Below the pieces are notes generated by a model that had not been told where the DNA came from, made no database searches, and saw only the letters and a list, made by a program, of their open reading frames with translations. The position numbers and the translations under genes are program-made. Positions 1-6,476 of a stretch of 9,068 nucleotides of DNA are shown here, in pieces; within the stretch, counting starts at the first letter, position 1, and each line of letters starts with the position of its first letter. This stretch comes from an uncultured Ignavibacteriota bacterium (GTDB taxonomy: Bacteria > Bacteroidota > Ignavibacteria > Tepidaquicellales > Tepidaquicellaceae). The stretch spans positions 1 to 9,068 of the forward strand of contig CALGOI010000131.1 in NCBI GenBank assembly GCA_937959065.1. Direction: 5' to 3'.

Positions 1-1
1 T

Positions 2-70
2 GGAACCTACTTCTACAGATTGCAGGTTGGTGACTTTGTTGAAACAAAGAAAATGATATTAGTTAAGTAA
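2..70 (+). CDS. C-terminal end of a T9SS-secreted protein (partial)
   Basis: Reading from base 2, the last 22 codons before a TAA stop encode GTYFYRLQVGDFVETKKMIL plus VK. This is the final strand pair of a type A T9SS C-terminal sorting domain. It matches the ends of the two complete secreted proteins downstream almost residue for residue (GTYFYR.EV.DFVQ.KKMVL.K). The signal routes cargo through the type IX translocon in the outer membrane, after which it is usually cleaved and the cargo attached to the surface or released. The functional front part of the protein lies outside the window, so its role is unknown. A strong hairpin terminator follows 28 bases after the stop, closing this transcription unit. 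Confidence 0.85.
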   Translation, partial: GTYFYRLQVGDFVETKKMILVK

Positions 71-98
71 ATAAATTTTAAATTTTTATTATAAATTC

Positions 99-129
99 AA
101 CCCTTCGTGATTTTCACGAAGGGTTTTTT
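99..129 (+). terminator. Rho-independent terminator of the upstream T9SS gene
   Basis: An 11-bp perfect stem (99-109 with 115-125: aacccttcgtg / cacgaagggtt) encloses a 5-base loop and runs directly into a T tract (124-129). It sits just after the stop codon at 70. The stem is GC-richer than its surroundings, as expected for an intrinsic terminator on the + strand. Confidence 0.9.
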
Positions 130-468
130 GTTTGAAACTTAATAGGCAGAGAGGCCATAAAAATTTTACTATATATAGAAGTGCCATCTTACTCAAATAT
201 AAAATTCAAAACGCATTATTGTGTTTATAAATAATTTGATTTTTTAAAATTGCTTAATATCCTGTGGAGTTGTGATTACATGTTATGGTTAAAACTAATG
301 CTAGTGTTGTAAGGTATTGATGTAGTTTTGTTTAATGTTTAATTTTCAGTCACCTAAGTGGGGTGGAACCATAGTGAAACGATTATTATAAAATTTCTGA
401 AAATTGGAAGGATTAGTTTGAGTTTATCCTTTTATAATTTCTTTATTTTAAAAATTAATCGTAGAAAC
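130..468. other. AT-rich intergenic region, no gene seen
   Basis: About 340 bases lie between the terminator and the chosen start of the Kelch-type secreted protein. I see no convincing coding frame, tRNA or riboswitch here. A match to the Bacteroidota -7 promoter consensus TAnnTTTG occurs at 323-330, but no good -33 TTTG lies 19-21 bases upstream, so it is only weak promoter evidence. A 9-bp inverted repeat (341-349 with 397-405) has a 47-base spacer and could be chance in such AT-rich DNA. The reading frame of the next gene stays open back to a GTG at 358, but that extension does not look coding. Confidence 0.6.
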
Positions 469-2421
469 ATGAACAAACACTTCACTTTCGTGACTATTAT
501 TGTTTTGGTTTCATTTGGATTTTTACTTGGGCTATCATCAGGTGATGGCAGAAAAATTCCAAGAGATCCAAATGCAAACTTCGATAATCCACAGGTTGTT
601 AAAGGTCCGGTTCTTGATAATCCATCAAGTACTTTAAATGAATCATTCGAAGGTGTTACATTTCCTCCGGCAGGCTGGACCAAGTTAAATCCGGACGGAG
701 GAACCGGATGGGTAAGACAACCCGCAGGAGTATCTCCGATACCGGGGTGGAATGGAGGTACTACTTCGGTTCCTACAGGAGGCGGAACAGCCGCTGCATA
801 TTGTACCTGGAATACTGGAGGTGCTTCATCAAATGATCAGTGGCTAGTATCTCCTCAAATTACAAATGTTCAGCCAAATGACTCTCTTTCATTCTGGTTA
901 CTAAAACCCGGATATACAAGTGCAAGCTATTTAGATAGTATTGATGTTTTGATATCCACAACTACTCCAACTGTTGGAGCTTTCACAACTGTTGTTCAAA
1001 AAATTGTGATTCCGGCAGCTTCTAATGATACTCTCTGGAAGAAGTATTCATACAGACTTGGGGATTACGTCTCAGCCGGATCCAACATTTATATTGCATG
1101 GAGAGAACATGTAGCTGATAATTTTAATGATGGTGCTGCATTTTTATTAGATTTAGTATCTGTTACTGAAGGGGGCAGCCCTCCTTCAGTGTGTAATTTG
1201 TTTGCAGGTTCATGGGCACCTGCAAACACATATCCTCCGACACCATCAGGAAGTGGGCACAGCGCAGCAGCATGGTTAGCTGATACACTATATACTTCTT
1301 TAACAACGAATGGGGTACCAACAACAACAATCATGCGTTATACCTGGGGAGGTTCCTGGTCAACTGGTGTTTCATTGCCGGTAGCTAGAGGAGGTGGAAG
1401 CCTGACCAAATGCGGAAACAAATTATATTATATAGGTGGGGGTGAGACCAGCGTTACTATCGGAACCAACTCCACATATGAATATGACCCCGGGACAGGA
1501 GCATGGACACAGAAAGCTAATTTACCTGCATCACTATCCGGACATAGTGCAGTTTCATGGGGGGATAGTGTTGTTATTGTTATAGGAGGTCCCTGGGGTG
1601 CAACAGGTTCAAGTAATCTTGATGTTCATTACTACAGACCTGGCTCTAATACCTGGGGAACAATTTCTAATTCCCTCCCGTCAGGAGCTGGTAGGAGAAC
1701 GTTTGCTTTAGGTTTGGTAGATGGAAATAAAATTGTCATGTCTTGTGGTTATAATGGAGCATTTTTAAACAGTACTTACATTGGAACTTTAGGTACAAAC
1801 GCAAGCCAGATTAATTGGACTGCAGGGCCTAATGCTCCAGCACCAGGAACAAGTAGACCGGGTGGTACCTCCTATGGTGATTTTTTCTTTGTGATAGGTG
1901 GTGAGATATCCGGACAACCAAGAAGTACAAATACTTACGTTTATTCAGGCAGTGGTAATGCCTGGGTTGATACAATTTCAAATTTACCGCCTAGTGGTTT
2001 ATCAAATATGTATAATTCGGTAGCTGCAAAATGTATAAATGACACTGTAAGCCTTTTCATGATTGGAGGATATGATGGAGCAGCTTATGTTGACAATTTT
2101 AATGTAACAAGAGGAGGTTTATTAACCTCGCTAGACCCAGTTAGTAATATTGTCCCTGAAAAGTTTTCTTTATCACAAAACTATCCTAATCCCTTTAACC
2201 CGAATACAAAGATAAAATTCGAAATTCCTAAACAAAGCTTTGTAGTTTTAAAGGTATATGATATAACCGGTAGGGAGGTTGCAAATCTGGTCAGTGGTAT
2301 TAGAAGCGCGGGAATATATGAAACAGAATTTGACGGAAGTAAATTGTCGAGTGGAACTTATTTTTACAGGATAGAGGTGGATGATTTTGTTCAAATTAAG
2401 AAAATGGTGTTGATTAAATAA
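469..2421 (+). CDS. Secreted jelly-roll/Kelch-propeller protein with T9SS sorting domain
   Basis: 650 aa, numbered from the ATG at 469. I chose this start because MNKHFTFVTIIVLVSFGFLL is a classic Sec signal peptide (about 1-24); the in-frame GTG at 358 would bury it behind 37 residues. No Shine-Dalgarno is visible at either start. Residues about 54-236 resemble a cleaved-adhesin/MAM-like jelly roll (NESFEGVTFPPAGW, then SNDQWLVSPQI, D-S-L-SFWL, and AFLLDLVSV at the end). Residues about 240-550 hold roughly five Kelch-like blades, each with a hydrophobic strand ending in GG or G-Y-N/D-G (YYIGGG 320-325, VVIVIGG 368-374, FFFVIGG 472-478, LFMIGGYDG 529-537). Residues about 563-650 are a T9SS type A sorting domain (NYPNPFNP 571-578, KVYDITGREV 595-604, LSSGTYFYR 626-634). 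No catalytic motif is visible. A surface adhesin or binding role is inference; the substrate is unknown. It is probably monocistronic, with terminators on both sides. Confidence 0.85.
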   Translation: MNKHFTFVTIIVLVSFGFLLGLSSGDGRKIPRDPNANFDNPQVVKGPVLDNPSSTLNESFEGVTFPPAGWTKLNPDGGTGWVRQPAGVSPIPGWNGGTTSVPTGGGTAAAYCTWNTGGASSNDQWLVSPQITNVQPNDSLSFWLLKPGYTSASYLDSIDVLISTTTPTVGAFTTVVQKIVIPAASNDTLWKKYSYRLGDYVSAGSNIYIAWREHVADNFNDGAAFLLDLVSVTEGGSPPSVCNLFAGSWAPANTYPPTPSGSGHSAAAWLADTLYTSLTTNGVPTTTIMRYTWGGSWSTGVSLPVARGGGSLTKCGNKLYYIGGGETSVTIGTNSTYEYDPGTGAWTQKANLPASLSGHSAVSWGDSVVIVIGGPWGATGSSNLDVHYYRPGSNTWGTISNSLPSGAGRRTFALGLVDGNKIVMSCGYNGAFLNSTYIGTLGTNASQINWTAGPNAPAPGTSRPGGTSYGDFFFVIGGEISGQPRSTNTYVYSGSGNAWVDTISNLPPSGLSNMYNSVAAKCINDTVSLFMIGGYDGAAYVDNFNVTRGGLLTSLDPVSNIVPEKFSLSQNYPNPFNPNTKIKFEIPKQSFVVLKVYDITGREVANLVSGIRSAGIYETEFDGSKLSSGTYFYRIEVDDFVQIKKMVLIK

Positions 2422-2434
2422 TTCGTATATATGT

Positions 2435-2469
2435 AAAAAGCCTCATTCAATTCCGGATGAGGCTTTTTT
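2435..2469. terminator. Bidirectional terminator between convergent genes
   Basis: A 12-bp perfect stem (2435-2446 aaaaagcctcat with 2457-2468 atgaggcttttt) has a 10-base loop. The A tract on the left and T tract on the right make it an intrinsic terminator read from either side. It lies 13 bases after the stop of the Kelch-type gene (+) and 25 bases after the stop of the lipoprotein gene (-), so one hairpin can serve both. Confidence 0.88.
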
Positions 2470-2494
2470 AAAAAAATCAAAATGCTTGATAATT

Positions 2495-3166
2495 CTACTC
2501 ATTAAGATTCTTTGGCGGTTTGATAGTCTCAATTATTTCCATGCATTCGGTAGTTTCTTTCCCAAGGTAAGGATTATACTTTGTGTAAGAAGGGGAATCC
2601 TCAAAATACCAGAATGCACCTTTCCCATTCAAAGCTCTATCACAATAATATTTTAATATCACTTTATCTTTAACACCATAGTTTTTTATTACAGGTGTCA
2701 TTAGCCTGGATAGAACAGAGTAATGATATCTTTGAATGTTAAGATCATTTGTTGATTCCAGGTCATCGATCACTTTTAATAATGCTAACCTGTAATCGTT
2801 CCAGTAAGCTCTCATTTCACCGGTAAGTGAATTTGAATCGATTCTTGACATCATTTCTTTAAATAAACTAATCCCGATGCTAGTGTTTTCAGGCTTATCA
2901 AAACATAATGAATAACTTATACTCATATAACTATCCATTAAATCATTCATAGATACTCTGAAAACATCTATTGCAGGACCAAATTTTAAACTGTCAACTT
3001 TAAAATAACCCGGTTCTATTTCTTTATTTGTACCGGTGACTGTATCGATTTTTTTAGTGGTTGTATCTTTTTTCCAGGGATTGTCCTCCTCCTTATCACC
3101 ACAAGAAACTGTACTAAATAAAAAAAGAAGGAATCCAAGATTTAACATTAATCTAATAAAATTCAT
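2495..3166 (-). CDS. Lipoprotein with DUF3347-like C-terminal domain
   Basis: 223 aa. The N-terminus is a short hydrophobic signal (FIRLMLNLGFLLFLFSTVSC) with a lipobox-like TVSC, so Cys22 is the probable lipidated residue. An acidic/Thr-Lys linker (23-50) follows. Residues about 64-212 fit DUF3347, a helical domain found alone or with CusB-type copper efflux proteins. The fit rests on a paired-helix body (SISYSLCF..., MRAYWNDYRLALLKVIDDLE) and a C-terminal signature of Cys175, GKGAFW (181-186), NPYLG (198-202) and Cys208. In family members as I recall them the signature runs CPMA...GA.WLS...NPYFG..ML.CG. Here the Met after the first Cys and the ML pair before the second Cys are replaced (CDRA; ETTEC), so metal binding may be weakened. 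It probably sits in the periplasm or on the outer membrane. It is transcribed alone: a divergent secreted-protein gene lies upstream and a shared terminator downstream. The family call is from memory of the motif, not a search. Confidence 0.75.
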   Translation of the reverse strand: MNFIRLMLNLGFLLFLFSTVSCGDKEEDNPWKKDTTTKKIDTVTGTNKEIEPGYFKVDSLKFGPAIDVFRVSMNDLMDSYMSISYSLCFDKPENTSIGISLFKEMMSRIDSNSLTGEMRAYWNDYRLALLKVIDDLESTNDLNIQRYHYSVLSRLMTPVIKNYGVKDKVILKYYCDRALNGKGAFWYFEDSPSYTKYNPYLGKETTECMEIIETIKPPKNLNE

Positions 3167-3299
3167 AGTTTACAATTATTTGACTGATTGGATTTATTTA
3201 ATAATATAGTTCAAAAAAACACAAAATTATAATATTTTGCAAGATAATTATAATTTTTAGTATATTTAACAGAAATGAATTAATATATTGTATCTTATG

Positions 3300-3330
3300 A
3301 TATTGTAGATTAAATTATATCTACCAATAT
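3300..3330. repeat. Imperfect inverted repeat upstream of the P-domain gene
   Basis: Left arm 3300-3310 (atattgtagat) pairs with right arm 3319-3330 (atctaccaatat) across an 8-base AT spacer, with one bulged C on the right. No T tract follows, so it does not look like a terminator. It could be an operator for a dimeric regulator or a chance palindrome in AT-rich DNA. Confidence 0.4.
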
Positions 3331-3383
3331 GTAAATTTTAAGTTTATTTCACAAATCAGCAAAAGGAGCAGTTCAATAATTAT

Positions 3384-3442
3384 CAACTATTAATTATAAT
3401 TGGTTATCCATCGTGACCAAAGTTGATTATACTTAATAGTTG
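3384..3442 (+). promoter_or_regulatory. Nested stem-loop in the presumed 5' leader of the P-domain gene
   Basis: The outer arms are a perfect 10-bp inverted repeat (3384-3393 caactattaa with 3433-3442 ttaatagttg). Inside, 3400-3406 (ttggtta) pairs with 3414-3420 (tgaccaa), with one G-T wobble and a 7-base loop. The structure ends 55 bases before the ATG at 3498. It is not followed by a T tract. It might stabilise the mRNA, control translation, or be a protein-binding site. It matches no riboswitch class I know. Function is inference. Confidence 0.4.
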
Positions 3443-3482
3443 TGTTTAAATAATCACTTTTCTTAAAAACTCTTAAACAAAC

Positions 3483-3491
3483 AAAAGGGAG
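3483..3491 (+). promoter_or_regulatory. Shine-Dalgarno-like site of the P-domain gene
   Basis: The purine run aaaagggag ends 6 bases before the ATG at 3498, which fixes that start. It stands out because the other starts in the window (469, 5256 and, on the minus strand, 3166, 7883 and 8923) have no recognisable Shine-Dalgarno, as is common in Bacteroidota relatives. Confidence 0.6.
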
Positions 3492-3497
3492 TGAAAA

Positions 3498-5138
3498 ATG
3501 AAACTTAAATTTTTAACCTCTTTCCTTGTGTTATGTTTGGTAGGATTTTTAGCATTCAATTTCTCTGATACACCTGATCCGAATGCTGACTCTACACCTT
3601 ATAACACAGGCATCTCAAATTCCCAAGGTGACACAGTACCTCCGGGAGGATTTCCATACCCAACCAGGTTCAACTGGAACTACTCAACTATTCCAGGCGT
3701 TAGCGCCGGAACAGTTGGAGCAACCAGAATTAATAATAACTACATTTTGAACCGTTGGAACAGTACCTCATTTTACAGGTATGCTGATACCGGTCCTGGT
3801 GGTGGTCCTGGTACATTAACTGACTCAGGAACATATGTTGGTTCTATCCGGGATATGACCGTTCATGATGGATTCCTTTGGGGTGGACAGGCTGCAGGTA
3901 CTTTGTACAAAATGAATCCTAACACTCTTGCAACTGTAACTACTTTCTCAACAGCAGCTCAGTTCAGAGCTATTGCTTATGATCCAAACAGAAAAGGTTT
4001 CTGGGGAACAAACTTTAGTGGTAACATTCTTTGTTATGATACTGCAGGTGTTCTTAGAGGAACAATCACATCAGCTTTAACCGGTAAATACGGTGCTGCA
4101 TGGGATAGTGCTTCTACTCCTGGTGTTGGCGCAGTCTGGGCATGGAGTCAGGCTACTTCATCAAGTGACCTTGTTAAATATAATGCTTCAACAGGTGCTA
4201 TTATTAATTCTTGGAACTTTACAGCTGTAGGTACTGAGATCGCTGGTGGAGCTGAGATAACAGTGCAGAGCGGTAGATTTGTATTAGCACTTAACTTCCA
4301 GAACTTCGCAGTTGCAGGTTATGACTTAGGTCCTGCTGGCGGCGGTGGCGGTACTCAAACGCTTTGCTTCAACAGAGGCGGACTCTGGAAATCAATTCCT
4401 GACAACTTAACTGGTAGTGCAAGAGATACTATCAATGTAACTGGAAATGCCGGTACATTGACAGATATAACTGTAGTTATTGATACAGTTATCCACACAT
4501 GGATCGGTGACCTGGTATTTGATCTTCGTCACGGTAGTGAAACTGATTCATTATTTGCTTGGATCGGTACTGGTACATTCGGTAACAGTGCAGATAATCT
4601 GTTCGGTATAAGATTAACTGACTCTGCTTCTTCACAGTTAGTATCCGTTACTTCAGGTACTCCTCCTCCGGGACAATATTTACCTGGTGGTAGAACTGGT
4701 GTTGATTCATTGAAGAAACACTTCGTAAGAGGTCCTGCAAATAATGTTGCCGGACAATGGATACTTAACATGCATGACAGAGCAGGTGGTGATACCGGTT
4801 CATTAAGGAAATGGAGTATCTGTTTCTACGGTAGTAATTTCACACAAATTATCTCAAGCAACAGTAGTACACCAGATAAGTACACATTATCACAGAACTA
4901 TCCAAATCCATTTAACCCATCAACAAAGATTAACTTTGCAATTCCAAAAGCTGGTTTCGTAAGCCTTAAAGTTTACGACATGCTTGGAAGAGAAGTTAAG
5001 ACACTAATTGCTGAGCAATTAAATGCTGGTGAATTCATCGCTGAATTCAATGGTGCTGGATTATCAAGTGGTACTTACTTCTACAGACTCGAAGTTGGAG
5101 ATTTTGTACAAGTTAAGAAAATGGTACTTCTGAAATAA
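3498..5138 (+). CDS. Secreted propeller/P-domain protein with T9SS sorting domain
   Basis: 546 aa. A Sec signal peptide spans about 1-22 (MKLKFLTSFLVLCLVGFLAF). Residues about 55-278 look like beta-propeller strands (GFLWGGQAAGTLYKMNPNT, FWGTNFSGNILCYDT, AVWAWSQ...LVKYNASTG) with no enzyme motif. A Gly-rich linker (281-285) leads to a P-domain at about 289-446: SIPDN (299-303), IHTWIGDLVFDLRHG (332-346), DNLFGIRLTD (366-375), GQWILNMHDRAGGDTGSLRKW (419-439). P-domains normally follow a subtilisin/kexin or metalloprotease catalytic domain; none is present in this protein. The T9SS type A tail is at about 461-546 (NYPNPFNPSTKINF, KVYDMLGREV, LSSGTYFYR). It is probably surface-exposed; a binding role is inference. 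Phe codons are 20 TTC to 12 TTT by my count, against 2 to 14 in the downstream pgk, which suggests strong expression. Terminators and intergenic gaps make it monocistronic. Confidence 0.88.
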   Translation: MKLKFLTSFLVLCLVGFLAFNFSDTPDPNADSTPYNTGISNSQGDTVPPGGFPYPTRFNWNYSTIPGVSAGTVGATRINNNYILNRWNSTSFYRYADTGPGGGPGTLTDSGTYVGSIRDMTVHDGFLWGGQAAGTLYKMNPNTLATVTTFSTAAQFRAIAYDPNRKGFWGTNFSGNILCYDTAGVLRGTITSALTGKYGAAWDSASTPGVGAVWAWSQATSSSDLVKYNASTGAIINSWNFTAVGTEIAGGAEITVQSGRFVLALNFQNFAVAGYDLGPAGGGGGTQTLCFNRGGLWKSIPDNLTGSARDTINVTGNAGTLTDITVVIDTVIHTWIGDLVFDLRHGSETDSLFAWIGTGTFGNSADNLFGIRLTDSASSQLVSVTSGTPPPGQYLPGGRTGVDSLKKHFVRGPANNVAGQWILNMHDRAGGDTGSLRKWSICFYGSNFTQIISSNSSTPDKYTLSQNYPNPFNPSTKINFAIPKAGFVSLKVYDMLGREVKTLIAEQLNAGEFIAEFNGAGLSSGTYFYRLEVGDFVQVKKMVLLK

Positions 5139-5160
5139 TTTCAGGTTATACTTATATTTA

Positions 5161-5195
5161 AAACCCTCTTGCTGAAATAAGCAAGGGGGTTTTTT
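5161..5195 (+). terminator. Rho-independent terminator of the P-domain gene
   Basis: A 13-bp stem (5161-5173 aaaccctcttgct with 5180-5192, one G-T wobble) has a 6-base loop (gaaata) and a T tract at 5190-5195. It begins 22 bases after the stop codon at 5138 and separates this gene from pgk. Confidence 0.9.
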
Positions 5196-5230
5196 ATTTT
5201 TAAAGACTTAAATGTAGTTGTTGTTTTTAT

Positions 5231-5238
5231 TATTTTTG
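5231..5238 (+). promoter_or_regulatory. Possible -7 promoter element for pgk
   Basis: TATTTTTG matches the Bacteroidota primary-sigma -7 consensus TAnnTTTG and lies between the preceding terminator and the pgk ATG at 5256, where a promoter is needed. The expected -33 TTTG is not clear: the best-placed bases, 5208-5211, read ttaa. By my rough estimate about one such 8-mer is expected by chance in the intergenic DNA here, so this is weak. Confidence 0.25.
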
Positions 5239-5255
5239 ATAAAATAAATATATCC

Positions 5256-6473
5256 ATGCCTAAACTCACGATACAGGATCTTATAAATTCAAATCAAATT
5301 AAAGGAAAAAGAATTCTAATCAGAGTGGATTTTAACATACCATTGGATGAAGATGGTAATATAACCGACGATAAAAGAATTATTGAATCCTTACCTACCA
5401 TTAAGGCGATAATTGAAAATGGGGGAAAATGTATTCTAATGAGTCATTTAGGACGTCCCAAAGGTGAAAAGAATCCGAAATATTCACTAAAAGTAGTTGC
5501 AAAGAGATTATCAGAATTACTGGATAAAGAAGTTCTTTTTACAGATGATTGTATAGGAGAGGGAAATGAGATTATTATTGAAGGTATGGAAGACGAAGCA
5601 GTCTTGTTATTGGAGAATTTAAGATTTTATAAGGAAGAGGAGATGAATGATAAGAATTTTGCTAAGAAACTAGCATCGTATGGTGATATTTATATAAATG
5701 ATGCATTTGGTACAGCTCACAGAGCGCATGCGTCAACCGAAGGTGTTACACATTATATAAATGAGTGTGCTGCAGGATTTCTTATGGAAAAGGAATTGAA
5801 ATATCTTTCTTCGGCAATAGATAACCCCCGGAGACCGTTATGCGCTATTTTGGGTGGTTCAAAGATTTCCGGGAAAATAGATGTAATTCAGAATTTACTC
5901 GAAAAAGCTGACAGCATTCTTATAGGCGGTGGAATGATGTTCACATTCTATAAAGCCCTTGGACTAAATATCGGAAAATCGATTCTTGAAGATGATAAAG
6001 TTGAGTTAGCAAAAGATTTACTTGTTAAAGCAAAAAAAATGAATAAACATTTACTTTTACCTGTAGATGTAGTTTTTGCTAATAAGTTTGAAAATGATGC
6101 AGAAACAATCATCCTCGATTTTGATAAAGTTACCGATAAATACAATGACTGGATGGGAATGGATATTGGACCGGAAAGCATAACGCTTTTTAAAGAGAGG
6201 ATTTTGGCATCAAAAACAATTGTGTGGAACGGTCCAATGGGTGTATTTGAAATGGATAATTTTGCTAAAGGAACGTTTGAAATAGCTAATGCATTGGCAG
6301 AAGCCACTGTAAAAGGAGCAATTACCATTGTGGGGGGCGGAGATTCAGCAAGTGCAATTGCAAAAGCCGGGTTAGATGAGGAAGTTACGCATGTTTCTAC
6401 CGGGGGTGGAGCATCTCTCGAATTTTTAGAAGGGAAGAATCTTCCTGGTGTTGAAGCTTTAAGTAATGTTTAA
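5256..6473 (+). CDS. pgk: Phosphoglycerate kinase
   Basis: 405 aa, close to the usual bacterial length of about 390-400. The enzyme transfers phosphate between 1,3-bisphosphoglycerate and ADP in glycolysis and gluconeogenesis, in the cytoplasm. N-terminal substrate-binding motifs are intact: RVDFNIPL (23-30, with Asp25 and Asn27), the DDKRI loop (38-42), SHLGRPKG (63-70), LENLRFY (119-125) and DAFGTAHRAHAS (149-160). The C-terminal nucleotide-binding half has LGGSKISGKI (199-208), VWNGPMGVFE (323-332), GGGDSASA (360-367) and STGGGASLEFLEGK (381-394). The ATG gives the standard MPKLTIQDL beginning; no Shine-Dalgarno is seen. It stands alone, without gap or tpi next to it. It is preceded by a terminator, and its stop lies 3 bp from the stop of the convergent lpxC-fabZ gene with no terminator between them. 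Confidence 0.97.
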   Translation: MPKLTIQDLINSNQIKGKRILIRVDFNIPLDEDGNITDDKRIIESLPTIKAIIENGGKCILMSHLGRPKGEKNPKYSLKVVAKRLSELLDKEVLFTDDCIGEGNEIIIEGMEDEAVLLLENLRFYKEEEMNDKNFAKKLASYGDIYINDAFGTAHRAHASTEGVTHYINECAAGFLMEKELKYLSSAIDNPRRPLCAILGGSKISGKIDVIQNLLEKADSILIGGGMMFTFYKALGLNIGKSILEDDKVELAKDLLVKAKKMNKHLLLPVDVVFANKFENDAETIILDFDKVTDKYNDWMGMDIGPESITLFKERILASKTIVWNGPMGVFEMDNFAKGTFEIANALAEATVKGAITIVGGGDSASAIAKAGLDEEVTHVSTGGGASLEFLEGKNLPGVEALSNV

Positions 6474-6476
6474 TTA

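Larger units (their letters stand above)
3167..3497. other. AT-rich divergent intergenic region with two inverted repeats
   Basis: This 331-base stretch separates the start of the lipoprotein gene (-) from the start of the P-domain secreted gene (+), so it must hold both promoters. On the minus strand a TAnnTTTG-type -7 match (TAATTTTG, 3229 down to 3222) lies about 55 bases before the lipoprotein start, without a recognisable -33 element. On the plus strand I found no convincing promoter match. Two inverted repeats, an unusually long untranslated leader and a purine-rich ribosome binding site are listed separately. I see no open reading frame worth calling. Confidence 0.6.

Noticed and set aside
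341..405. 9-bp inverted repeat (aattttcag / ctgaaaatt) with a 47-base spacer
   Set aside because: The spacer is long and the arms AT-rich, so chance is a sufficient explanation; no T tract or other regulatory context is present.
432..683. Minus-strand open frame opposite the N-terminus of the Kelch-type gene
   Set aside because: It is antisense to the well-supported signal peptide and jelly-roll start, and its product has no recognisable domain.
1089..1334. Minus-strand open frame inside the Kelch-type gene
   Set aside because: It is a shadow of the real gene; composition follows the complementary strand and no family is recognisable.
4529..4771. Minus-strand open frame inside the P-domain coding region
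   Set aside because: It lies opposite conserved P-domain motifs and has no independent support.
5948..6328. 126-codon minus-strand open frame inside pgk
   Set aside because: It is antisense to fully conserved Pgk motifs; the Ser/Leu-rich product is typical of reverse-frame reading.
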